This document shows, in pieces, positions 49,487 through 59,899 of a DNA stretch of 64,000 bases; positions within the stretch are counted from its first letter, which is position 1; every line of letters starts with the position of its first letter. Source of the stretch: Serinus canaria (lineage: Eukaryota; Chordata; Aves; Passeriformes; Fringillidae). The position numbers were made by a program, and so were the translations under genes. The DNA is taken from contig NC_066314.1 of the NCBI RefSeq assembly GCF_022539315.1, positions 58,761,543 to 58,825,542 on the forward strand, read 5' to 3'. The notes under the pieces were generated by a model. The model saw only the letters and a program-made list of their open reading frames with translations, was not told the DNA's origin and did not search any database.

Positions 49487-52400
49487 GTAATTTGAAGCTC
49501 TTTTTTCTTTTATATTTTTCCTAATGATAAATAAGGGAAAAACTAACCTAGCCTTACAAATAATTTTTTACTATGTACAGTAGATATTTCTTGCAACTAT
49601 TCTATTTTGTAAAATATTGAATTTGTATTTTATTACAGCAGCTGTCGCACCAGCTCCTTCCTTGTTCTTTATTCTCCTTAGACTTTCTTCCTTCAGCATC
49701 TTATTTGCCACCCTCAGGCCTGCCTCAAAATCCAGTGAAATGAATGGAAGAGATTTGGTGAATTGGAGGGGACTGTGGATCAGTCCTCCCTGTGCCATTT
49801 TCAGAGGGTGTTTCACATCAGTGAAACAAGTGCCTGACTCCATGAGCTCGTTCTGGTGTGCAGATTTGCTCTTCTAGGTAATGCCCTGTTCTTCTACCCA
49901 AGTGCCTTATTACTTTACCTGAGGTGACAGTGACAGGAGAAATGCTGTTGTAGTCTGCTTTGCAAGTGTTCCCATCTTGGCATGGGTCAGCCTCCACCAT
50001 AAAGTCTGTTTCCCTTCACAGTGATGCTACTGGGTTCTCTGCATCATTCCAGTATCCTCTAACAACTTTTGTATATACATATTTTATAATGATTTAAGGC
50101 TTCACACAAACAGTGACCACTTGTGAGTGCCACCAGGGGTGGCTGCATTGCTCAGCCACTTGAGGTCAGCAAAGTGGCAGGAGAAAGCTGGGATTGACCC
50201 CAGCTGGTCAGCATAAGTGGCCAAGGTCATAGTTTAGAAAATTCCTCAAATGATCTTTTTTTTTCCAGAGCACCCTTGGTTTGCTGCCTTTGAGGGCAAC
50301 CAGGTGGTTAAATGTTCTGCAGAAGAGGCCCCAGGGTGTGAAGCACAACACCACTTACAGTCTTGCAGTGTGCACTGTGCAGCCTGAGCTCCTGCCCAAT
50401 GCCAGCTAAATGGATCACCTCCCATTTCAGATACAGCTGGCTGACTTCACTGTGTGAAAACCAAAGTGGAATTATTTCTCTGCTCTTAAAGGATAGATGA
50501 TTTTGCACAACCAAACTAGCTCCTCCTCTCTGAAGCCTACTGCGCTGGCCACCATTAAAACTTTGCCCTTTTTTTGGTTTAATTTGGGCATACTGGTTCA
50601 AATCTGGTTGGAAGATAATTATGTTTTCATCCTGAGCATTTTAAACTGGCCATGGTCTGGGTCAGGCCTCTGTACTAATCCATTCAAGCCAGTATGGCCA
50701 TTCTGATTTCTTGTAAGTATATTACTATAATCTTAATTTGTGTACTCCTTTAAGTTATTTTTGGGTACTCTTTTTTAGGGAATCTTTTGACCTAGCAAAC
50801 ACATTGCTTGGGGATTTATTGTATTACATGTTACTTTATAATAAGGAAAAGCTTTGCTTCACTTGGCTATGTTTGTGATCATTTTTCTTCAGGGGCTTTA
50901 ACAGAACAGGTTTCTCTGCCAGGGGCCCAGGAGTCCCCTGCCACCACCTGCTCACAGGCTGTTGTGTGGCAAGGACCCACGACCTCCAGAGGGGGTTTGT
51001 GCCCGTGTTCTGTACCTAGCAGGGGACAGGAGAGGCAGGACAAGGTGTCATTGCACTGCCAGCCTCAGCGTGCAGGGGTGATCCCCCTGGGAATGTTGAT
51101 GCACTGCAGACCACGTGGAGAGGCAGCTTCTGTGCTCTGAGTTAAGGGCAGAGGAGTAGTAAGGCAGGTTCAGGGAGGATGCTTTAGTGAGTGCTTTTAA
51201 TCAGTTCAGCTCTAGTACCTGAGGCCTTAGCCTTCTGCCAGTGTGGTTTTTCTGCTGATCAGTGACTTGGTGCTGTGGAATCATAGGTGTGTGTATGGAC
51301 AGGGTAAGCAAAGGCCTTGTGTGCTACATAATTTCCATTTCCAGTAGAGGACTTAAGTGATAAACTTGAAGTCCTCAGCTGTAAGGCTATGTTGCTCACC
51401 AGCACAATTTTATACACACAATAAACTTACCTTTTGGCCTGTAGCTTTAGAGCATGTTTAGATCTCTTGGGTCTTTGCTTCTAGGGAGATAAGCTATGAA
51501 GGAATATAGGGCATTATTTTATATATATATGTATATTTCAAAAGTCTGAATCACAGGGCATGTGACATTTCTAACCTTGTTACTAGGGTGTAAATGGTGT
51601 TCAGTTTTTTCCCCCCAGGCTATTTATAGTTCTTTGCTGCACTTCTTTCATTTCATCTGTACCACTCAATATTTTTCAGCAGCACAGACTAATGGATTAG
51701 GCTGAGGTTCTTCGGCCAGATCCCAGCTGATCCAAGCAGCATGGTTCTCACACAGTGCTCTTGGAGGCTGCAGATCTGATTTATACTGACAGGGGACCTC
51801 TTCCTCCACATCTCTCTGTGTAACAGTGTATCTTAATGTGTTCTTGATTCTTCTAACATAGAACAAAAATTCATCTAAAAACTTTTTTTTTCCCCTGCTA
51901 AAGAAACCAACCCACCTCTCCACTTACATCCCTCCAAGCTATCAGTGGTGAATTCTGTCTAGACACTTTGAGAATGTAGGTCAAGTGAGTGAATGATGCT
52001 AATTGCTACGTTGGGAGGGATTTCCACTGAGTATTTGGGCTCTAGATTTTAGCTAATGCCAAGAGGCCATTGTTCAAAACCCACGCAGCTCAGAACAGAG
52101 GAATACAGAGTATTTTTATACTCCTGGTGACTAAAATATTTCTTTCTTGAGTCACTAATTAAAAAGGGAACATTTTGTATTCTGAAGGTGAAATGATAGG
52201 TCAGTACTTTGTAGCTACTAAAGTTGTCCCAGCCTATATAACAGTGCAGTGCTATGATGTGTGGCTGCTTTGCACTATTTAGCATTAAGGTTTAACAACT
52301 TTGGGGGTTGCCAAGGGGAATGAGCTGATGTATGTGTTAAGTAAGGTCTTACTTAAGAAAATGTAAGGATTTAGTCCATCTTGTAGCTTTCTCATGGCCA

Positions 52401-52531
52401 ATAAAGTGACATTGAACATTCAGAGAATTTGTTGAAGGTTGATCCTGATTATTACTGCATTGCTTAGGTGATCAGCATCCATTGTAGACTCCAGAATTAA
52501 GAGGGAAATTGCAATCTGGTTTTTCCATTTT

Positions 52532-52600
52532 TATGTGTGTATATATATATCTATATATATATATATACACACACACACATATATATATATACACACATAT
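52532..52600. repeat. TA/CA alternating dinucleotide tract
   Basis: A compound TG, TA, CA, TA, CA microsatellite of about 70 bases, alternating purine and pyrimidine, with the TA blocks able to pair as hairpins. Confidence 0.93.
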
Positions 52601-54310
52601 GAATGAAATTCCCGTGTAGGAAAAAGTGCATCATGCAGGCAACTCGTTTGTGATGCTGCTTGGATCTGATGTTGAGTGGAGTTTGGATATTCTTTATTAG
52701 CAGTAGTCTCTTGTCTGACCTACAACCAATCTCCAGATTCTTCCTCCAAGAGCTGCCGCTAAAGAGGTGAGAGCAGAACATGAGAAAGCTGAATTTGTAG
52801 ACCTGTCTTACAGAAAGGGTGAAAGAAAAGGCAGATGAAGGGACTCCTTGCATCACAGGGAAGCCTTCTAGTTCTTGATTCCATAAATCAGCAGTAATAG
52901 CCTAAATCAGCAATGATAGTCTCTTTCATTAGTTACCTGCTATGTTTGGGTTCACTCCTATTGCCCTTGCTCTTTAATCCTGTGCAGTCCTGTTTATGCA
53001 TACCTGACCTTTGTGTTATATCCCACTTCACCCTCTAAACAGCAGGTGAAAATCTCTCTGAGCCTTTGGTAGTCCATAATGAAGGGAGTGGAAGAGAAAG
53101 AGGGAGAAGCAGAGGCAGGTACTGAATTTTGTTAAACAGAACTCTGCTCATATCTGACTTTACCATAACAGACTTTAATCAGTGGTGCTGATATAGTGGC
53201 ATCTTGCTCTCTTCATTTGTGCAGTTAGAGAGAATGAGTGTATGTGTGTGAGTGTGCACATGGGCATGGTGAATGATCAAAAGGTATCAAAACCACAGAG
53301 TTTTCTTCTTGTAGTGTTGCTAAATAAAGGCATCTACCTGAACACATGGGGCACTTTGGGCTTTGTGCAGCAGAAAGTCCAGGCATTTCTCTCTGAAACC
53401 TGTTCACATTCCACATCACTGAGCACTTGTAAAACTGTTGTGTGAATTGCTCTGAAGACTGTCCTGTAATTAATTGTTGACTGAATGTTGTTGCACTGTG
53501 TCAGTTTGTGTGTGTGCCTAGATTGTATGGCCTTCCTAGAGACCAGTTCTGGCTTGGTACAAAAAACTAATTATTTTATATTCTGGTATCATTTTGGTCA
53601 GCAGAATTATGGCTTTGAATGCTTTTTTAATTATTATTTTCTTTTTAAATTGGTGTAAATTGCCTTAAAAGGTGGCCCCTGGGAGCACTGATGCCCCAAC
53701 CACCCCTTGGGCACAGTGAGATGCAATCCAGGGGAAGCAGTTTCCTCTCAGAGGGTGCTGCAACATCCCAGTTTTCCTGAGATTCACAAGGCCTTCCAAG
53801 GGTAAATTACCTGGTGGTGCTCTCTTGAAGAGAAGTATCCATGGCCAATTCCATTGCCTTGGGTCATGCAGAGCAGTCACTCTGCTGTGACACCCCTAGG
53901 GCACTTAAGCTGATCTTTGCCTTTCCCTCTGTTCCTATAGGCTTCTGCAAACATTTAGCACTGTCTAAGATGACAGGGACAGTGATACTAGTGCAAAAGC
54001 ACACCCCCCCCCTCAAAACTCCTCAGTAAACTTCATTGGGGCCTCTTCTGACTGCAGATATCTCTATTCTCTTGCCATGTCTATTTAACTTTGTGTCTGT
54101 GTTCAGTGACCTTTCTATTTTTGTACAAGTGCTGTCATCTGGATACGGTCCCACCTGATTGTTCACACTGCAAACATGTCCATTGGGTGGAAAGAAATTG
54201 CTGTTTTCTCTTTTTAAATCATCTGCCTGATTCTGTGAGAGAACAGACTACCTGCTTTTGTAGCCTAAATATGTATGTAGTGAAGTATGTTATGCTTTTC
54301 ATTTCTTGCA

Positions 54311-54331
54311 AATAAATATTTTCTGTAGAAA
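54311..54331 (+). terminator. CREB3L2: Probable CREB3L2 poly(A) signal and cleavage region
   Basis: AATAAA at 54311-54316 is followed within 20 bases by a candidate cleavage position before an A run, and then by a T/G-rich element (TTGTTTGATTT from about 54348). This is the last canonical hexamer in a plausible arrangement before a stretch with no transcript-like signals. Earlier hexamers could serve shorter isoforms. Confidence 0.5.
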
Positions 54332-57300
54332 AAAACAATTGCTACTTGTTTGATTTCCTGATGACTGGGAAAAATCTGGGCTCTTGACTTTCCCAGGTGT
54401 GCCAGCATGTGCAATGTGTCCCTCTTCAACATGGCAGAACCCTGGTAATTTAGTGATAGAAAAGGAAGGATATGGGGTTTTACTGAAGCTGGCTGCCCCT
54501 TCCCTTTTTGAGGTTAGCAGAGAATTATATCTCAGTAAAGGGTTAGGGTTAGGTGAAGGCCACCAGCATTTAGCAGTGATAATGACACTCAGTGCAGCAT
54601 TGTGCTACAGCCCCACTAGCAGTAAATTCTCTGTACGAGTGGGATCCAGGAGGGCTGATGCTCCAGGGGGCATTGCTTCAGCCCAGGGACACTGAGGTGC
54701 TGTGTCCCCTGGAGTGGCAGGGCTGGCTGGGGCTGATCTTGTGGGCCAAGCAGGAAGGTCAGGCCTTTCCCTGCTCTGGCTTTGCACTGGGCTGCTTTAA
54801 ACTGGAGTGAACTCTTAAATGAGCACTTTCTGCTTTGGCTTTTTGGGATTGGTTCTTCTGCTGGCCTCAGCTCCTTTCCTTAGCCTGCCTCACCCCTGAG
54901 ATAATTCTAGAGCTTACTCCAGCAATTTGGAAGTTGTTCTGCCTGTGTGAGCACACAGCATGATACCCTACAGCCCAAACCCAGCATCCAGCCAGGGCAC
55001 AGAGCTGACCTCTGCTCCTTTGATAGGCATGGAGAAGAAAATTCCTGATTCTTTCAGTTTGGTGACTCTGTGGCTTTGCTGGTCATCTGGGGGATGTGAC
55101 AATGGATGTCCTAGTGCCAGTGTGAAAATTACCCTGTGCAGAGCTGGCATCACAAATATACATTAATTTGTTTTATGCCAGTTTTCTACTGGGAGGGAGA
55201 CCTCATAGATGAGTACCATGCATCCCTAGAACAGCAACCAAGAATTTATCTTCCACAGGAAGTACTAGCCGTGGAAGGAATAGTTCCAGCTGAATTGAAA
55301 ATGGGAGCAGGACAGATGGTTTCGGTGCATCTTTTCCAAGGCCTCTTAGAGAAGGCTGCTCTGGAGTTTGGGGAAGGCAGCATACCATGGAAACTGGAAC
55401 ACTGTGGCCTGCACTAAATTTCTGGCTGATGGGGATTTTCAGAAATGTCTTGATTTGGGGCTAAAGAGGTTAAAGTAGCAAAAGAAATTGGCAGTGAGGG
55501 AAGAAAAAAAAAAGCAGCTCTTCTCTAAGGATCTACCCTGTGTGCCTCTTGCTTTCCAAAGAGGCAGTTTCACTTGCCAGGACTATTGATCCAGGGCACT
55601 TGTTTGCAGCATCAAGCCATATATAGCATTTTTAGAGGAAAATCGTTAGACTGTGACTGACTGGGAAAGTTACCCATCAGCTTAGTTTTGCTGAGCTCAG
55701 TTCTTCCAAGCAAACAAAACACAGGCCTGTGATTAGCCATGGGTTAAAAACCTCCTCAGATCTCCATGTGACCCTTAAAGCATCACACAGCAGGTGATGC
55801 TGCAGGGAGTCTGTGACTGAAAAAAACCCCTCACAATGGGGAATGCTGCGTGATGAGCTGTCAGCCTCCCTACCTACCAGCCTCCAGGACATGCTGTTCT
55901 TGGAAAAGCATCTTGCTGTTTGAATCCAAGGCTGGATTTTGATACTCCTTTTTCAGGCTGATTCCTGTTGCAGGACAGGAGGAAGGATATCCAAATGCAG
56001 CTTGTGATGCCTCTCATGGCATGTTTGGGTAGAAAGTGTTCTCCTTGTGCTGTTAGCTATTGTTTGTACCTATGTTACAGCAGCACAGACTTTGCCCCCC
56101 CTGGAAGGTATTTCATGGAAGATTCATTCCTGATGCTTCCTTTCCTGATTTGTTTGCTTTAGGAATTTTTTTAGAAACGTGGGCCTCATGCTTGTGGCTT
56201 GCTGGTGAATTTGGCTTGCCCTATTTATTCCATGCTTCAGACTCCTGGTCTGCAAAGCCAGTGGTAATTTCCTCCTCTCTTTAAATCACACTGAGATTAA
56301 GCAAAGCAAGGTGATTCGAAGGAGATGGCTATTGGAAACAAAAGCATATTTCCTTTCTAATGAATAATAATGCTTATGTGTTTTGTTTCCCGCCCATTTG
56401 TGCCTCAAAAAGTCAAAGTGATTTATTTGATTTTTCATTTTCTTGGTGTTTTCTCCCTGTGGGCTTCAAATGGTTACACTTTCATTATTGATTTAGTCTT
56501 ACACTCTATTTGCACGAGTTCTATACATTAGTATAAAATTACTATTTTATAAAATTACTATACTATTAGTATAAAATTACTATTTGTTGTCTCTCTAGTA
56601 AGAAGGCAGTTAAAACTTCTGGCCCCTGTCATTGCTGTGGTACAGCTGAGGGAAGATAAGAATAAGTTAATGACTGTTGGATTGTCTCATTTTCTCTGTC
56701 TAAAGAAATGCTTAGGATCTTAGGTTAGCCCTCTTTTTTAAACCTCTTTGATAAAATCTGTGTTTGACCTGCTCAGCTGAGGTGGGTCCCTCCTTGCTGA
56801 GCCTCAACATCCCTCAGTTTCCCAATGGATGAGCAGTGCTCTATTTAGACCTTCAAATGCTGACCAAAAGGGAATGGTGTTGTGGGTGGATCCAATCCAT
56901 CAACATTAGATCTGGAAAGGGAAGCTGGCCATTTATGTCACATTTAAAGAAAAATATTTACAATTAGAGGAGATGCAAATACATGCATACACATGTCTAT
57001 GTGTATGAATTTATTTTTATATGTTTTGTATTTTTTTCCCTGAAAGTTGAATGTTGGGGGCTAACCTGGGGATGAATTTTGTGTGAACTCAAGGAATATG
57101 AAGCATTTAAAGTAGACTAACCTCTCACTGGCCAGCCTGACACATTGAGGTTGCTTCATCCTTTTCCTCCCCAGTCCCCTTTTTCATATATCCATCTCTT
57201 TTCTATTAGAAAAATACTTTTCAGTCCCTCCCCCTGTAATAAAACTTACCACAGTGCACACAGTCTGTGCACACTGGAGTGTTCAAAATGGGATTTTACA

Positions 57301-59250
57301 GGCATGTGAGTGATGGAATAAACCTTCCCTTGGCTTTACTCCAAAAGGCTGAAATCCCTCCTTTCGCTGCAGTTCCTCAGTCATTCCCATCATCCACCCT
57401 GCTATTCATGGTGTGCAGTATGGTGAGAAGTTCCCACCCAGGAAAAAGAACTCCCCACCTGCCGGACCTTGTCAGCTCTCCCAGACAATCAGGGGAGGCA
57501 CCACAGAGTGGTGTGAGGTGCTCTGTTTAACCTGCCAGCTCTTAAGAGAACCCAGACCTGAGAGTTCGGATTTTTTGTTAGCATGATAATCCCAGATACT
57601 GGCAAAACCTGCGAAAAATCTATTTTTGTGCTCATCCTTTCCCTCCTGGCCCGGTGGTATGTCTGCAGCCACACCCTGGAGCAAACGTGATACTCCTACA
57701 AAGTTTCCACTGTTGCCGCCTTCCTGTACCCACAGGGAGTGACAGCTCCACCACAGGTGTAAGGCCGTAAGCAGGGCTTTCCTTCACCAGCCTCAGACTC
57801 TCTCATGATTGCTCATATACAGAAAAAAAAGGGCAAAGGAAGTCAGTTTAGTTCTTCATGTTGCAAATGAGTCATGCAAATTGCAGCAGTCAGAGGAAAA
57901 ATAGGTAATCCCGGAGTAGAGTGTAAATTTGGTCATGTGGATAAAAGGGCTATTGGCAAGCAGGAGCTACAGGAGAGCTTGTGCTGGAGGAGGAGGTGGC
58001 TCAGTGGCAAGGATGTTCACTGCAGAGGGGGTAGGAAATCCTGATGGGTTGTTAGGCTTTGCTCCAGATGCTCTGGAGGTGGTGCCATTAGCTGGGGCAC
58101 AGGTGACTGAGCTGTTCTCATGTGGACCAAAGGCTGAGAGAATAAAGCTGTGAGATGATGCACAGTGTTTTGCTCTCCGAGTGCAAAATTAATTTGCAGT
58201 TACAGGTTTTTTAGCACATGTCATTGGCATCTTCTCATAGCAACAGGCCACACGATTTTCACCAATGACAAAACTTAAAAATAGCACTGATAAGAGAGGG
58301 ACTTATGGTGCCACTCCCCATTCTCAAAGCTGTCGTTTGGGCTGGCTCTGAACTGCTCTTTGACAGGTTCACCCCAAGATATTTAGTTTGGTTCTGCAAA
58401 AAATATTTGTCACATGGTCTTAAATTGAAAGCTTTCACAAGGAACATTCACTGCTGATTTTCCTGGAAGTTCAACTGGAGACTTTCCAGCTGGGGTCCCA
58501 GCTCTCAATGGAAAAGTACCAATGGTTCCAGTGGAGCTCCATGCTGGTTTGTAGATCCGTCTGCACACAGCTCAGAGAAAGATCCAGACCTTCCTTTTGC
58601 AGCCCTGTGTAAGAGCCCTAGTTTTGCTTCTAATAAGCAAGGGTTTTACATTGCTTAATTATGCTTTACATGCTTCACTAGTAATTAAAAGTAATGTGGG
58701 AATGGTATTGGAAAGGAGCGAGGATCAGGTGTAAGGAATCTGTTGACTGACATGAACCTGATCGGCACAGGGTTCACACAGAAGAGGCAAGGCTGCTCAG
58801 GGAAGCCATTTGTGGAGCACAGGAGTTACTGAAATCTCTTCCTGTAGGGTTTGCCTTCTCTGTAGAGTGTAATTGCTCATGCCGCATTTTTAAAAAATTT
58901 TTTAAAATGTCTTTCTATTTCGGATTGCATTACCTCAGGGAACTTTTGCATTCAGAAAACAAAGCACTGTCTGTGCATAATTCCTGCAATAATTTCTGTC
59001 TAGCTGCAGATCTCAACCTTTTCCGTACTTTTCAATCTTATTTCACTGTCAGCTCTTGTGCTTAAACATGCTGACACTTTCCTCTGAAGTTTTCCTTAGT
59101 GTCCCCTAATGAAGAAAAGGGAGAAGCAAGGCACAAGGTGGGAGTACAATTAACTTTACGAAAGGGCACCGTGATGCTTGTCAGAAGATGTCTCTGCCGC
59201 TGGGCGCTTTGAATCTCAGTGCATCAAATTGAGGCCACCGGGGGAACAAA
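54332..59250. other. Intergenic region between CREB3L2 and DGKI
   Basis: About 5 kb separates the inferred end of CREB3L2 from the DGKI CpG island. I recognise no gene. It contains a 94-codon chance frame at 55136-55417, an AT-rich tandem duplication at 56525-56585, an AP-1/octamer composite at 57868-57881, an AATAAA at 58141, and a perfect 20-base A/T palindrome at 58888-58907. Most of it is unremarkable AT-rich DNA. Confidence 0.7.
56525..56585. repeat. AT-rich tandem duplication
   Basis: ATTAGTATAAAATTACTAT occurs twice, with a third partial TAAAATTACTAT copy between. Each unit is itself partly palindromic (AGTATAAAATTACT). Confidence 0.85.
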
Positions 59251-59298
59251 TTGGAAGCGACTGGCAGACGAGGGCAGCGCTGGGTGCCCCGGGGCTCC

Positions 59299-59378
59299 GG
59301 TGCTCGCTCGGGAAGGTGTTCGTTCGGAAGGTGTTCGTGGTGATTCGGGAAGGTGCTCGCTCGGAAGGTGTTCGCGGT
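59299..59378. repeat. GGTGTTCG minisatellite upstream of DGKI
   Basis: Five imperfect copies of a roughly 15-16-base unit of form GGTGYTCGYTCGGGAA, with one copy carrying a GGTGATT insertion. It lies at the 5' edge of the DGKI CpG island. Confidence 0.85.
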
Positions 59379-59535
59379 GTGACGCGGGCGCGGCCGCGGG
59401 GCGGGGCGCTGCTGGGCGCGGCGGCGGGGGCGCGGCGGGGGCGCGGCGCTGCCATTGGCCGGCGGCCGGAGGGGCGTGGCAGGGGCGTGGCCGGCCAGGA
59501 GTTTCCCACAATGCCCCGCTGCAGTGCGGCCGCCG

Positions 59536-59712
59536 ATGGATGCTGCGCGGTCGCGCTGCCATTTGCAGCCGCCGCGGCTCGCAGCGCGCCCCGCGGCCCC
59601 GGGAGCTGCGGTCCTCCGGCCGCCGCCGCCCCCCAGCGCCTGCAGCCGCCGGCCGGCCCTCCCCTGCCCCCGCCTCCTCCTCCTTCTCGGCCCCGCTGCC
59701 CAGCCGCAATGA
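59536..59712 (+). other. DGKI: Frame-shifted human-like DGKI start peptide (possible uORF)
   Basis: An ATG at 59536 opens a 58-codon frame beginning MDAARSRCHLQPPRLAAR, clearly similar to the annotated human DGKI start (MDAAGRGCHLLPLPAAR). It stops at TGA 59710-59712, which overlaps the ATG at 59709 as ATGA. It is therefore out of frame with the DGKI exon. Either a lineage indel has uncoupled it and made it an upstream ORF, or a base is missing or extra in this GC-rich assembly stretch. Confidence 0.6.
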
Positions 59713-59899
59713 ACCCCCCCGCCGCGGCCGGCGGGGAGGAGACGGGGGCGGCGGGCGGCGGCGGCTGCCGGGGGGCCGAGGGTGGCGGGGAGGCGGCGGG
59801 CGCCGCCGGGATCCCGGAGGAGCAGGGTCTGTCAGCGGCGGACGAGTCGCTGGAGGAGAAGCTGCGGAGCCTCACCTTCAGGAAGCAGGTGTCCTACAG
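59709..59899 (+). CDS. DGKI: DGKI first coding exon, diacylglycerol kinase iota
   Basis: DGKI phosphorylates diacylglycerol to phosphatidic acid, ending DAG signalling; it is a type IV, ankyrin-repeat isoform enriched in brain. This exon gives only the N-terminus: 63 codons plus two bases of Arg64. MNPPAAAGGEE parallels the internal human MNPSSSAGEE. A Gly/Ala-rich linker follows, then SLEEKLRSLTFRKQVSYR (47-64), near-identical to human ALEEKLRNLTFRKQVSYR. The donor is CCTACAG/GTGGGT. I chose ATG 59709 because it has G at -3 and begins human-like sequence. The same frame is open upstream to ATGs at 59511 and 59178, so a longer N-terminus is possible. Human DGKI starts further upstream with MDAAGRGC; the equivalent here lies in a different frame. 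The C1, kinase and ankyrin exons are beyond the window. Confidence 0.87.

Larger units (their letters stand above)
1..54331 (+). other. CREB3L2: CREB3L2 gene (partial: intron 1 to poly(A) site)
   Basis: Eleven plus-strand exons between 17769 and 47709 give an uninterrupted 485-residue protein matching human CREB3L2 (BBF2H7) from its second coding exon to the C-terminus. All introns are GT-AG and phases are consistent at every junction. Family knowledge: CREB3L2 is an ER stress transducer held in the ER membrane. On signal it moves to the Golgi, is cut by site-1 and site-2 proteases, and its N-terminal bZIP part enters the nucleus to activate secretory-pathway genes such as SEC23A, notably in cartilage. 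The first exon (about 34 residues in human, beginning MEVLESGEQG) and its promoter were not found and should lie upstream. No stop, frameshift or missing exon is seen, so the gene looks intact. The exact 3' end is inferred from a poly(A) signal. Confidence 0.95.
47710..54331 (+). other. CREB3L2: CREB3L2 3' UTR (inferred extent)
   Basis: No further splice-supported coding sequence follows the stop codon. The human CREB3L2 transcript also has a 3' UTR several kilobases long, so I infer that the region continues to a strong poly(A) signal at 54311. AATAAA hexamers occur at 47711, 48917, 51420, 52400, 53323 and 54311. Other contents are a pure A16 run (49471-49486) that could prime oligo-dT internally, a TA/CA dinucleotide tract (52532-52600), and AU-rich stretches near 53620-53680. 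The open frames here (for example 50808-51140) have no family resemblance. The extent is inference and needs transcript reads. Confidence 0.6.

Noticed and set aside
50808..51140. A 110-codon frame in the CREB3L2 3' UTR
   Set aside because: No homology recognised and it lies inside the inferred UTR.
54543..54556. TTAGGGTTAGG telomere-like motif
   Set aside because: Only about two units, too short to be an interstitial telomeric repeat.
59216..59875. A 219-codon minus-strand open frame across the DGKI CpG island
   Set aside because: GC-rich DNA has few stop codons; the frame is an antisense shadow of low-complexity Pro/Ala/Arg sequence with no domain.
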